From the NCBI GenBank assembly GCA_003164075.1, contig PLRZ01000092.1, positions 1-18,830 of the forward strand: 18,830 bases of DNA. The letters are read 5' to 3'. A model generated the notes under the pieces. It saw only the letters and a list, made by a program, of their open reading frames with translations, was not told where the DNA came from and made no database searches. Shown in pieces: positions 8,074-16,514 of the stretch (positions are counted from its first letter, which is position 1; each line of letters starts with the position of its first letter). Origin of the DNA: Bryobacterales bacterium (GTDB lineage: Bacteria > Acidobacteriota > Terriglobia > Bryobacterales > Bryobacteraceae). Made by a program: the position numbers and the translations under genes.

Positions 8074-9582
8074 TTACGCCGTGACGCCGCGACGGACCAA
8101 TTCCTGGAAGATTCGATCCGCTGCACTGGCCGGATTTTCCGCCAGTTCCGCGGGAGTGAAGCGAATTTCCACAGACGGGGCGGACGGCGCCGACGCCGCG
8201 CCGGCCGGTCCCACCAGCAGAACCTGCGCGGGAAGCACCGCTACCGGATGGCCGCATTCCGCCAACCGGCGCGCCAGCAGCCAGAGCACTTCGGGCTTGC
8301 CTTCCATGGATACCGCAGCGGTATGCGGCAGGCCGTCGCCGGCCTCGGCTGCCGCCGATTCAATCATGCCCGCGCCCACGGTTTCGTTGGTGAGCGCGTC
8401 CAGCAGAATGAAGCTGCCGGTGAAGCGATTGCGGCGGTACGGGTCGACAAACAACGGCCGCTGGGCTTCCACCAGCACCGCGCCGATTTCGTTGAGCCGC
8501 AACTCGCCGGCCGGTTGCGCCGCCAGGGTGCCGATATCCACGCGGTGGCGAATCTCCACAATGCGCGCCGCCAGCGTTTGCGTGGTGTGCTTCAGCAGGT
8601 ACGGGCGATCCGCCGCCGCCGGCTTTTCGTTCATCCACACCAGCGTGGCGTCGAAGCGCAGGACGCGCTGCGGCGGGTCCGCGGGCGACACCAGCATATC
8701 GCCGCGGCTCACGTCGATCTCTTCGTCCAGACGGACCGTCACGGACATAGGCGCGAACGCCTCGGCCAACTCCCCCTCGCGCGTCACGATGGAGCGCACG
8801 CGCGTTCGCCGGCCGGAAGGCAGCACCATCACCGGATCGCCCGGGCGAATGCTGCCGGACGCCAATTGCCCGGCGAGCCCGCGGAAATCCTGATTGGGGC
8901 GGATCACGTATTGCACCGGCAGGCGCAGCCCCACGGCGTGGTCGTCCGCGGTAAGAGACACGGTCTCCAGATGTTCCAACAGCGCCGGCCCGCGGTACCA
9001 CGGCATGCGCGTGCTCCGGTGTACCACGTTATCGCCGCACAGCGCGCTCAGGGGGATGAACTGCAGCTCGGGCGGATTGCCGATCTGTCCGGCAAACCGG
9101 CCGAATTCGCCGCAAATGGAGTGGAAGACATCTTCGCGGTACTCCATCAAGTCCATTTTGTTGACCGCGATCACCAGGTGGCGAATGCCCAGCAGGGTGG
9201 TGATGAACGCGTGCCGCCGCGATTGCGCCAGCACGCCATGGCGCGCGTCGATCAGCACGATGGCCAGGTTCGCCGTGGATGCGCCGGTGGCCATATTGCG
9301 CGTGTACTGCTCATGCCCCGGCGTGTCGGCGATGATGAATTTGCGCTGCGGCGTCGAAAAATAGCGGTAGGCCACGTCGATGGTGATGCCCTGCTCGCGC
9401 TCGGCGCGCAGGCCGTCGGTGAGCAGCGAAAGGTCCAGCCCGCCATGCGCCTTGGTGGCTTTGCGGATGCCGGCGAGCTGATCTTCGTAGACCGTTTGCG
9501 AGTCGTACAGCAGGCGCCCGATCAGGGTGGACTTGCCATCGTCCACGCTGCCGGCGGTGGTGAAGCGGAGAAGCTCGCTCAG
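8074..9582 (-). CDS. cysN: Sulfate adenylyltransferase large GTPase subunit with degenerate APS-kinase-like tail
   Basis: CysN is the GTPase subunit of ATP sulfurylase; with CysD it makes adenosine 5'-phosphosulfate from ATP and sulfate in the cytoplasm. Visible G motifs: P-loop GSVDDGKS (11-18), DTPGH (86-90) and NKMD (141-144), plus the switch-I region [15 protein letters not shown]. Domains II-III run to about residue 410. The P-loop is almost at the N-terminus, so the start must lie just upstream; the only suitable codon is a CTG at 9582, preceded by GAGGG at 6 bases and overlapping the cysD stop as CTGA. The frame is open far upstream, but there it only shadows cysD. Residues 411-502 exceed the E. 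coli-type protein (about 475 residues) and look like the two ends of a CysC APS kinase domain with the centre missing, described under findings. Confidence 0.92.
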   Translation of the reverse strand: MSELLRFTTAGSVDDGKSTLIGRLLYDSQTVYEDQLAGIRKATKAHGGLDLSLLTDGLRAEREQGITIDVAYRYFSTPQRKFIIADTPGHEQYTRNMATGASTANLAIVLIDARHGVLAQSRRHAFITTLLGIRHLVIAVNKMDLMEYREDVFHSICGEFGRFAGQIGNPPELQFIPLSALCGDNVVHRSTRMPWYRGPALLEHLETVSLTADDHAVGLRLPVQYVIRPNQDFRGLAGQLASGSIRPGDPVMVLPSGRRTRVRSIVTREGELAEAFAPMSVTVRLDEEIDVSRGDMLVSPADPPQRVLRFDATLVWMNEKPAAADRPYLLKHTTQTLAARIVEIRHRVDIGTLAAQPAGELRLNEIGAVLVEAQRPLFVDPYRRNRFTGSFILLDALTNETVGAGMIESAAAEAGDGLPHTAAVSMEGKPEVLWLLARRLAECGHPVAVLPAQVLLVGPAGAASAPSAPSVEIRFTPAELAENPASAADRIFQELVRRGVTA

Positions 9583-10478
9583 AAGTAGCCCTCGCGTTTC
9601 TTGAGCTCCATGGAGCCTTCCTGGTCGTGGTCGATGACGCGGTTTTCGCGCTCGGAGCGGCGGAATTCGCGCATCTCGGCGATGATTTTGGGCACCGTAT
9701 CGGCCTCGGAGCGGATGGCGCCGGTACACGGCGTGCAGCCCAGGGAGCGCATGCGGCACATGACCATGCGCGGCTCTTCGCCCGGCAGCAGGGGGACGTC
9801 GTGCTCCACCGGGATCAGCGTTTCCCCACGCTCCACCATGCGCCGCGGACGCGCAAAATACAGCGGTACCACGGGGATGTTTTCCACCTGGATGTACTCC
9901 CAGACGTCGAGCTCGGTCCAATTGGAGAGCGGAAAAACGCGAATCGACTCGCCCTTATCCACTCTGCTATTAAAGAGGTTCCACAGCTCGGGGCGCTGAT
10001 TCTTGGGATCCCACTGTCCGAAGGAATCGCGGAAGGAGTAGACTCGCTCCTTGGCGCGCGACTTTTCCTCATCGCGGCGCGCGCCGCCGAAAGCCGCGTC
10101 GAAACCACCGGCGGTCAGGGCGTCCAGCAGGGCGCGGGTCTTGAGCAGGCCGCAGCATTTCTGGGTGCCCAGGCGAAAGGGATTGGCGCCGGCGGCCAGC
10201 GCCTGCGTGTTGCTGTGGACAATCAGGCGGGCGCCGATTTCAGCGCAGAAGCGGTCGCGGAACTCTACCATTTCGCGAAACTTGTAGCTGGTGTCGATGT
10301 GCAGCAGGGGGAAGGGAAGCGGGCCGGGGTAGAAGGCCTTCTGCGCCAGCCGCACCATCACGGAGGAGTCCTTGCCGATGGAGTACAGCATCACCGGCCG
10401 CTGAAATTCGGCGGCCACTTCGCGCAAAATGTGAATGCTCTCGGCTTCCAGGGCCTGCAAATGGGTGAGGGTGCTCAT
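9579..10478 (-). CDS. cysD: Sulfate adenylyltransferase small subunit
   Basis: CysD is the catalytic PP-loop ATP-pyrophosphatase subunit of ATP sulfurylase and adenylylates sulfate when driven by CysN. The 299-residue length is normal for the family. [20 protein letters not shown] (residues 30-49) is the PP-loop, followed by [33 protein letters not shown] and the C-terminal [11 protein letters not shown], all typical of CysD. The ATG at 10478 gives the family's usual N-terminus ([18 protein letters not shown]), though no strong ribosome-binding site precedes it. The gene overlaps cysN by four bases, so the two subunits are probably translationally coupled. No cysC or cysH lies alongside. Its upstream region is shared with the divergent M28 peptidase gene and contains hairpin repeat copy 2. 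I see no known riboswitch. Confidence 0.95.
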   Translation of the reverse strand: MSTLTHLQALEAESIHILREVAAEFQRPVMLYSIGKDSSVMVRLAQKAFYPGPLPFPLLHIDTSYKFREMVEFRDRFCAEIGARLIVHSNTQALAAGANPFRLGTQKCCGLLKTRALLDALTAGGFDAAFGGARRDEEKSRAKERVYSFRDSFGQWDPKNQRPELWNLFNSRVDKGESIRVFPLSNWTELDVWEYIQVENIPVVPLYFARPRRMVERGETLIPVEHDVPLLPGEEPRMVMCRMRSLGCTPCTGAIRSEADTVPKIIAEMREFRRSERENRVIDHDQEGSMELKKREGYF

Positions 10479-10500
10479 GGGGTATGCTCAAGAACAGGAA

Positions 10501-10583
10501 TTAGCCACGGATGAACACGGATGAACACGGATCAGAAAGAAGCTTGGTTTTATCTGTGTTCATCCGTGTTCATCCGTGGCTAA
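10501..10583. repeat. Long hairpin repeat built from ACACGGATGA units, copy 2
   Basis: Arms at 10501-10532 and 10552-10583 are inverted copies with one mismatch by eye, separated by a 19-base loop. The outer ends are TTAGCCACGG and CCGTGGCTAA. It shares unit, arm length and loop style with copy 1 at 5909-5992. It fills most of the 136-base gap between the divergent cysD and M28 peptidase starts, so it will lie within or beside both promoters or 5' leaders. Confidence 0.85.
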
Positions 10584-10614
10584 AGAATTTTCTTTTCTCA
10601 GGATACCATTAATC

Positions 10615-12207
10615 ATGCTCAAGTCTATCTGGATAGCGATGATTGCCGTGCCGGCACTGCTGGCGCAGGACCCCGCGATCTCCGCGGAACGCATTCGCGC
10701 CCACGACCGGTTCCTTTCGAGCGATCTGCTGGAAGGCCGCGGCGTCGGCCAGCGCGGCGGCGACCTCGCCACCGAGTATATCGCCACGCAATTTGAGCTG
10801 GCCGGCGCCAAACCGGCGGGCGAAAATGGCACGTACTTTCAAACGGTCCCGCTGGTGGGCGTGGAAACCCAGCCCGATGCCGCGCTGCTGGCCACCGCCG
10901 GCGGCAAGTCGGTCGCCTTCAAATGGCTCGACGATTTCGTGGGCGTCAGCCAGACCCAGCAGCCCGACACGCAGTTCGAAGCGCAGGCCGTTTTCGTGGG
11001 CCACGGCATCGCCGCGCCGGAATTCAAATGGGACGACTTCAAAGGTCTCGACGTCACCGGCAAGCTGCTGCTGGTCTTCACCAACGAGCCGCCGTCCGAC
11101 GACCCCAAATTCTTCGACGGCCGCGCGCTCACCTACTACGGCCGCTGGGTCTATAAATATGAAGAGGCGGTGCGCCGCGGAGCGCGCGGGCTGATCATCA
11201 TCCACACCACCGCAACTGCCGGATACGGCTGGGACGTGGTGCGCAGTTCGTGGGGCCGCGAAACGCCTTTCGTGAAACTGGCGGAGGGGCAGCCCAGCCT
11301 CGCAATTGCCGGCTGGATGACGCGCGATGCCGGGGAGAAACTGCTGGCGCTGGCCGGCAGGAGCGTGGACGAATTGCTGGCCGCGTCCGATAAGCCCGGC
11401 TTCAAGCCGATCCCGCTCGATATCCAGGTCCGCGGCCATTTGAGGTCGAGGGTCCGCGAGCTGAACACCCGCAATGTGGCCGCGATGGTTCCCGGCAGCG
11501 ATCCCGTCTTGAAGCGCGAAGTGGTGATTTTCAGCGCGCATTGGGACCACCTGGGCATCGCCACGCCGGTGAATGGCGATTCGATTTACAACGGCGCCAT
11601 CGACAACGCCAGCGGCTGCGCCATCCTGCTGGAACTGGCGCGCGCGTGGGCGGCGATGCCGGTGAAGCCCAAGCGGTCGGCGCTGTTTCTGTCGGTGACG
11701 GCGGAAGAGGGCGGGCTGAAGGGCTCGGAATATTACGCCGCGCACCCGCTGATTCCGGCGGCGCAGACGGCCATCGATCTGAACTACGACGCGCTCTACC
11801 CCTGGGGCCGCGCCAAGGACGTGGTAATTACCGGCGCGGAGCGGACTACGGTGTGGCCGCTGGCGCAGCAGATCGCGGCGCGATTGAATCTGGAAGTATC
11901 GCCCGACGACAATCCGGAGCAGGGCCACTATTTCCGGTCGGACCATTTTTCCTTCGCGCACGCCGGCATTCCGGCATTTTCCATCGGGCACGCCACGGAA
12001 TTCGTGGGCAAGCCGGCCGGGTACGGGCACCAGATGTGGGAGCGGTACAATACCAACGATTACCATCATCCCTCGGACGAATTTCACGCCGATTGGGATT
12101 TCACCGCGCTGGCGCAGGCGGCCGAGTACGGCTTCTTATTAGGACGAGATATCGCGAATCAGGAGAAGTTACCGGAATTTAGGCCGGGAGATCAATTTCA
12201 CAGGTAG
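10615..12207 (+). CDS. Secreted M28-family zinc metallopeptidase
   Basis: A 530-residue exported peptidase, probably an aminopeptidase or similar enzyme using two zinc ions. The signal peptide spans residues 1-17 (MLKSIWIAMIAVPALLA, cut before QD). Residues about 120-250 look like a PA-type insert (VFVGHGIAAPEFKWDDF, ARGLIIIH). The catalytic domain carries the M28 set: H309 and D311 in SAHWDHLG, bridging D330 in GAIDNASG, general base E364 and ligand E365 in TAEEGG, an Asp at 388 or 392 in AIDLNYDAL, and H444 in SDHFSF. I start at the ATG at 10615, which begins the signal peptide; AGGA lies 12 bases upstream. The longer open frame to 10576 runs into the hairpin repeat and is unlikely. Its 3' 460 bases are duplicated at 16515-16994. 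The next gene begins only 9 bases after its stop. Confidence 0.9.
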   Translation: MLKSIWIAMIAVPALLAQDPAISAERIRAHDRFLSSDLLEGRGVGQRGGDLATEYIATQFELAGAKPAGENGTYFQTVPLVGVETQPDAALLATAGGKSVAFKWLDDFVGVSQTQQPDTQFEAQAVFVGHGIAAPEFKWDDFKGLDVTGKLLLVFTNEPPSDDPKFFDGRALTYYGRWVYKYEEAVRRGARGLIIIHTTATAGYGWDVVRSSWGRETPFVKLAEGQPSLAIAGWMTRDAGEKLLALAGRSVDELLAASDKPGFKPIPLDIQVRGHLRSRVRELNTRNVAAMVPGSDPVLKREVVIFSAHWDHLGIATPVNGDSIYNGAIDNASGCAILLELARAWAAMPVKPKRSALFLSVTAEEGGLKGSEYYAAHPLIPAAQTAIDLNYDALYPWGRAKDVVITGAERTTVWPLAQQIAARLNLEVSPDDNPEQGHYFRSDHFSFAHAGIPAFSIGHATEFVGKPAGYGHQMWERYNTNDYHHPSDEFHADWDFTALAQAAEYGFLLGRDIANQEKLPEFRPGDQFHR

Positions 12208-12216
12208 AATGCTAAC

Positions 12217-14748
12217 GTGGCTGCGGTAAAGCGCTTTCGAGTCGCCCTTTCTTTTCCGGGAGAGTACCGCGCGCGTGTCGAGAAGATCGCTGAGGTGCTG
12301 GGGGATAAGCTGGGGCGTGAGAAGGTACTCTACGACAGGTGGTACGGGGCGGAGTTCAATCGGCTGAATCTCTCCGTCTACCTTTCTGCTCTCTACCACG
12401 ACGAATCGGATTTGATCGCGGTCTTTCTATGCAGGGAATACGACGACAAAGAATGGTGCGGTTTGGAATGGCGTGCTTGCCTCGATTTGATTAAGAAGAG
12501 GAATGACGTCCGTCTGATGTTCTTCCGGCTCGATGAGGCAGAGATCCCCGGTCTCTATTCGATCGATGGCTATCAGGATATCCGCAATATGAGCGATGCG
12601 GAAGTAGCCGCCGCAATTCTCAGTCAGCTCCGCGCCCCGGCTACCGCGGCGACATACGGGGCTTTCACCTCGAAGCTCCCCGTCGTGAACCCGACACTGA
12701 TCGGCCGCGAAGAGGAACTCGCCTTCCTCGACCGCGCCTGGGCCGACCCGGCCACCAACTTCGTGCAAGTCATCGCGGCCGGCGGCACTGGGAAGACGGC
12801 ACTGGTCGACAAGTGGTTCCGGCGTCATCTCGGCGAAGCGACGGTCTTCGGCTGGTCGTTCTACAGCCAGGGCAGTTCGCCTGACCGACAGACCTCTTCG
12901 GACCCGTTCTGTGCCGAGATCGTCGGCTGGTTGCATATCGACATCGCGCCGACGGCCTCGGTGTATGCGAAGGCCGAGGCCGTTGCGCGCCGCCTCCGCG
13001 AGGAGCGCGTGTTGCTGCTCCTTGATGGCGTGGAACCGCTACAGGACACCGCGGGGGCCATGCGCGATGCCTGGTTGAAGGCACTTCTGCTGGAACTGGA
13101 AACAGAGAATCGCGGCTTGGTGGTCTGCACCACTCGGGCCCGTATTGACATCCCCGACGACGGGGCGCGCGTGCTCTCGATCGATCTCGACGACCTCACG
13201 CCGGAGCAGGGCGCGGAGTATTTGCGCAGTCTGAAGGTGGCGGGCGCGGACGAGGAACTCAAGAAAGCCTCGGAAGAGTATGGGAACCACGCGCTGGCGT
13301 TGACTCTGCTGGGGACTTACCTGGCGGATTTCCGTGACCACGACATCAGCCGGCGGGTGGAGATCCGCGGCTTGATGGGTGAAGAAGGAAAACCCTTCGA
13401 GCATGCCCGCCGCGTCATTGAGGCCTATGATCGGATGTTCGCGGGCAAGCCGGAGGCCGATATTCTGCGTGCCCTGGGATACTTCGACCGTCCCGCAGAG
13501 CCAGCGGCGTTGAAGTTGGTGCTGCCCGCGATGGAAGATCGCAAGTATCGGCGCGCCCTGAGGCGCCTGCGCGATGCCCGTCTGATCCTGACTACCGACC
13601 CCGCCCAGCCGCTCGACTGCCATCCGCTGGTCCGGGAACATTTCGCCGCAGCGGCAACGGCGGATGGTCACGCTCGGCTCTACGAGTACTACAAGGAACA
13701 GGCGCCGCCACTGCCCGATACGCTTGAAGAGACAGCACCGCTCTTTTACGCTGTTTATCACGGGTGCCGGGCGGGCCGATACCAGGAAACGTTCGACGAT
13801 ATCTATCGGGATCGCATCGTGCGCGGCGGCAAGTTCCACCTGACCAGGGAGCTTGGCGCATACGGAACTAACCTGTCGCTGCTCGCCAACTTCTTTGAAG
13901 TGACGTGGACTCAACCTGTTGCCACCCTCCTACCCGCCGATCGCGCCTGGCTGATCAACTGCGCAGGATACGCACTCCGTGCCATCGGCCGGTTGGCCGA
14001 CGCCGTCGAACCTATGCGAGCAGGAGCCGAAGCCGACGTGCGGCTGGAGGATTGGACGTACGCGGCCATAGCTTACGCCAACCTCAGCGAACTCCTCCTT
14101 ACCCTTGGCAACATATCTGAAGCCGTCGCTGCGGCCCGTCAATCGATAGATTTTGCCAACCGCAGCGACGATACCTATCAGAAGGTCGGCAAGCGCACCA
14201 CCCTAGCGGACGCCCTCCATCAAGCCGGCGACCTCGCCGAGGCGCAGCGTCTCTTCGCGGAAGCCGAGCACCTCCTAGCGCAGGAATATCCCGACCACCC
14301 AATCCTGTATTCTCTGGGCTATCGATACTGCGACCTGCTCCTCGGCCAGGACGAGACCGCCGAAGTCCTGCGTCGGGCTGCCCAAGCGCTCGTCATCGCT
14401 GAGCAGAGCCGCCGGCTCCTGGACATCGGCCTCGACCACCTTTCGCTCGGCCGCGCGCACCCGTCCGGGTCCGCCGAAGCGATTCATCACCTCGACCAAG
14501 CCGTCGAATTCCTCCGCCGCGCAGGACAACTGCACTGCCTTCCCCTCGCCCTCCTCGCTCGCGGCACTCCCCACGATCTCGAAGAAGTCTTCCGCATCGC
14601 CACTCGCTCCGGCATGAAGCTCTTCCTCGCGGACTACCACCTCGCCAAGGGCAACCTCGCCGAAGCCGAGCGTCTGATCAACGAGACCGGCTACCATCGC
14701 CGGGACCCGGAACTCGCCGTTCTCCGCGCCAAGAAGGCGAGCGCTTAG
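12217..14748 (+). CDS. TIR-STAND-TPR protein (bacterial NLR-like, probable anti-phage sensor)
   Basis: An 843-residue three-part protein. Residues 1-140 form a TIR/SEFIR-type domain: FRVALSFPGE strand, KVLYDRW, then DLIAVFLCREYDDKEWCGLEWRA, where E84 sits at the place of the catalytic Glu of TIR NAD-hydrolases. Residues about 158-480 form an NB-ARC-like STAND NTPase with Walker A GGTGKT (189-194), Walker B VLLLLDGVEP (265-274), CTTR (304-307), GNHALALTLLG (356-366) and a winged-helix end CHPLVREHF. Residues about 577-840 are TPR repeats, presumably the sensor. Known TIR-STAND proteins oligomerise on detecting phage and deplete NAD or make a nucleotide signal; that role here is inferred from architecture. 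Translation starts at GTG 12217 after a weak AGG, 9 bases past the M28 stop. An ATG at 12209 is in another frame. Codon use toward the 3' end is strongly C-rich. Confidence 0.85.
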   Translation: MAAVKRFRVALSFPGEYRARVEKIAEVLGDKLGREKVLYDRWYGAEFNRLNLSVYLSALYHDESDLIAVFLCREYDDKEWCGLEWRACLDLIKKRNDVRLMFFRLDEAEIPGLYSIDGYQDIRNMSDAEVAAAILSQLRAPATAATYGAFTSKLPVVNPTLIGREEELAFLDRAWADPATNFVQVIAAGGTGKTALVDKWFRRHLGEATVFGWSFYSQGSSPDRQTSSDPFCAEIVGWLHIDIAPTASVYAKAEAVARRLREERVLLLLDGVEPLQDTAGAMRDAWLKALLLELETENRGLVVCTTRARIDIPDDGARVLSIDLDDLTPEQGAEYLRSLKVAGADEELKKASEEYGNHALALTLLGTYLADFRDHDISRRVEIRGLMGEEGKPFEHARRVIEAYDRMFAGKPEADILRALGYFDRPAEPAALKLVLPAMEDRKYRRALRRLRDARLILTTDPAQPLDCHPLVREHFAAAATADGHARLYEYYKEQAPPLPDTLEETAPLFYAVYHGCRAGRYQETFDDIYRDRIVRGGKFHLTRELGAYGTNLSLLANFFEVTWTQPVATLLPADRAWLINCAGYALRAIGRLADAVEPMRAGAEADVRLEDWTYAAIAYANLSELLLTLGNISEAVAAARQSIDFANRSDDTYQKVGKRTTLADALHQAGDLAEAQRLFAEAEHLLAQEYPDHPILYSLGYRYCDLLLGQDETAEVLRRAAQALVIAEQSRRLLDIGLDHLSLGRAHPSGSAEAIHHLDQAVEFLRRAGQLHCLPLALLARGTPHDLEEVFRIATRSGMKLFLADYHLAKGNLAEAERLINETGYHRRDPELAVLRAKKASA

Positions 14749-14858
14749 GTCCACCTTGGGCTGCGCACGCGCACACTGTGCGCCGCATTCACGGATTGAC
14801 CGCCGAAACGATCCGATCTACGATTAGTCCGTCCCTGTCCAGAGAAAGCTGTGTACAT
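14749..14858. other. Gap after the NLR gene with a junction repeat and small palindrome
   Basis: GGTCC directly follows the NLR stop codon. At 14769-14798 a palindrome (GCGCACA-C-TGTGCGC) runs into GCATTCACGGATTG. The same series (GGTCC, GCGCAC, TGCGCTGCATTCACGGATTG) follows the M28 fragment at 17009-17041. The palindrome has no T run, so I do not call a terminator. No ORF here looks real. Confidence 0.6.
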
Positions 14859-16442
14859 ATGAAATCCGCGGGTATGTCTCTGATCTGCATCGCCGGATCC
14901 CTCCTGATTTGCGCGTCCGCGGCGGCGCAGCAATCCGCCGGCGCTGGGAACTCCGGCAACCAACCTCCTAAAGAACTTGCGAAGCCTTACCGCACTTGGC
15001 TCAATGAAGACGTAGCCTATATCGTCACCGATCAGGAACGGTCGGCCTTCGTGCACTTGCAGACCGATGAAGCGCGCGAGCAGTTCATCGAAAACTTCTG
15101 GCTCCGTCGCGACCCCACCCCCGACACTATTGAAAACGAGTTCCGGGAAGAGCACTACCGCCGCATCGCCTACGCCAATGAGCGCTTCGCTAGCGGCATC
15201 CCGGGGTGGAAAACCGACCGCGGCCGCATTTACATCGTCTACGGGCCGCCGGACGAAATTGACGATCATCCGTCAGTCGGCGGCGTAACCCCCACCTACC
15301 CCGTCCAGCAGTGGCGCTATCGCTGGATCGAAGGCGTTGGAACCAACGTCCTTATGGACTTTGTGGATCCCACCATGTCCGGCGAGTTTCATATGACTGT
15401 CCATCCCAAGAACGAACCTCCGCTATACCTCCCCGGCGACGCCGCTACCGTCCTGGAACAGATGGGCATCACCAATCAAACACGGCATTATCAAGGCGAT
15501 GGTACCCATCTAGCGGCGCCAATGACCGGTCCCCCGGAGCACATGAACGAAGTGACTCCCGCGCAGCCGTTAGTTGCCCCTTCGAAGCCCAAGACCAAAT
15601 TCCCCGATCTGGAAGCCAGGATCTATTCGCGACTTATCATCGGCATCCTGCCGATGAAGGTGCGGGTGGACTTTTTCCCGATCACAAGCGGAACCGTGCT
15701 GACCTACGTGACCGTCCAGTTCAACAACAAAGACCTGCAGTTGAAGAACACGGGCGGCGTTTTGTCGGCTAACGTCCATATGTTTGGCGAGTTCACCACC
15801 GTCGTGGGCCGCGTGATCGAGAGCTTCGAGGAAGACATGCAGATTCCTGCCGGGCCTCGACAGTACCTTGCCGATTGGTTGGAGCGGAAGTCGCTTGGCC
15901 AGAAAATCTTACCTTTGAGCCCGGGCACATACCGCCTGGTATTGGTCTGCAAAGACGACGTCGGCGGACATATCAACATTTGGGCGCAGACGATTACCGT
16001 GCCGCAATTCGATGCCGGCAGGCTCTCTACCAGCACCCTGATTCTGGCCGATTCCATCGAACCGGTCTCAGCGCGGGACGTCGGGAACGGCGAATTCGTG
16101 ATTGGCGGCAGTAAAGTCCGTCCGCGCATTGGGACTACGTTCCGGCGCGATGAGCCCCTCGGGGTCTACATGAAACTGTATAACTTGGGCATTGACGAGC
16201 AAACCAGGAAACCGCAAGGTCAAGTGGAATACGAGGTCGTCAGAGCCGGCGCCGGCGATGTCGTTGTTACCACTATCGAAGACATCGCCAAAATACCGTA
16301 TGCTTCAGGCAGCCAGGTGACCGTCCAGAGATTGCAGCCGCTGGAAAACCTTTCGCCAGGCCCCTATACTCTGCGGGTCACAATAACTGATAACAACCGC
16401 AATCAGACCCTTGCAGAGAGCGCTCAATTTACTGTGCAGTAG
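14859..16442 (+). CDS. Secreted GWxTD-domain protein
   Basis: A 527-residue exported protein. The signal peptide is MKSAGMSLICIAGSLLICASAAA, with cleavage likely before QQSAG. The defining motif is GWKTDRGRIYIVYGPPDEID at about residues 112-131, inside the region LWLNEDVAYIVTDQER to EHYRRIAYANERF that typifies the GWxTD domain (TIGR04514). That domain is frequent in Acidobacteria and related phyla and has no established function. The C-terminal half has beta-sandwich-like strands (LSPGTYRLVLVCKDD, LSPGPYTLRVTITDNN) that suggest Ig-like modules. The frame is open to a GTG at 14778, but the ATG at 14859 puts the signal peptide at the N-terminus and is preferred; a weak AGAGAAAG lies about 10 bases upstream. 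It is a conserved-type gene lying between the NLR gene and the M28 fragment. Confidence 0.8.
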   Translation: MKSAGMSLICIAGSLLICASAAAQQSAGAGNSGNQPPKELAKPYRTWLNEDVAYIVTDQERSAFVHLQTDEAREQFIENFWLRRDPTPDTIENEFREEHYRRIAYANERFASGIPGWKTDRGRIYIVYGPPDEIDDHPSVGGVTPTYPVQQWRYRWIEGVGTNVLMDFVDPTMSGEFHMTVHPKNEPPLYLPGDAATVLEQMGITNQTRHYQGDGTHLAAPMTGPPEHMNEVTPAQPLVAPSKPKTKFPDLEARIYSRLIIGILPMKVRVDFFPITSGTVLTYVTVQFNNKDLQLKNTGGVLSANVHMFGEFTTVVGRVIESFEEDMQIPAGPRQYLADWLERKSLGQKILPLSPGTYRLVLVCKDDVGGHINIWAQTITVPQFDAGRLSTSTLILADSIEPVSARDVGNGEFVIGGSKVRPRIGTTFRRDEPLGVYMKLYNLGIDEQTRKPQGQVEYEVVRAGAGDVVVTTIEDIAKIPYASGSQVTVQRLQPLENLSPGPYTLRVTITDNNRNQTLAESAQFTVQ

Positions 16443-16446
16443 TCAT

Positions 16447-16466
16447 CGGCGCCATGGCCGGCGCCG
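16447..16466 (+). terminator. GC-rich hairpin just after the GWxTD gene, possible terminator
   Basis: CGGCGCC (16447-16453) pairs with GGCGCCG (16460-16466) around a 6-base loop, starting 4 bases after the GWxTD stop. No T run follows, so it may only slow transcription or protect the 3' end. Confidence 0.3.
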
Positions 16467-16514
16467 GGTGGCTGCCCGATCCCGGCATACTGACTCGTTC
16501 GGTGAAACCTAAAC

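Noticed and set aside
8248..9588. A 446-codon plus-strand open frame opposite cysN.
   Set aside because: Antisense shadow rich in Arg, Gln and His. CysN on the other strand is unambiguous.
9583..9921. Long N-terminal extension of the cysN frame upstream of its P-loop region.
   Set aside because: It lies wholly within cysD in another frame, its sequence is Arg/Ala/Gly/His-rich shadow translation, and no CysN has such an extension.
14769..14783. Palindrome GCGCACA-C-TGTGCGC after the NLR gene considered as a terminator or operator.
   Set aside because: It has a one-base centre and no T run, and the corresponding place in the second junction copy lacks the palindrome, so function is doubtful. 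It is kept only as part of the junction repeat.
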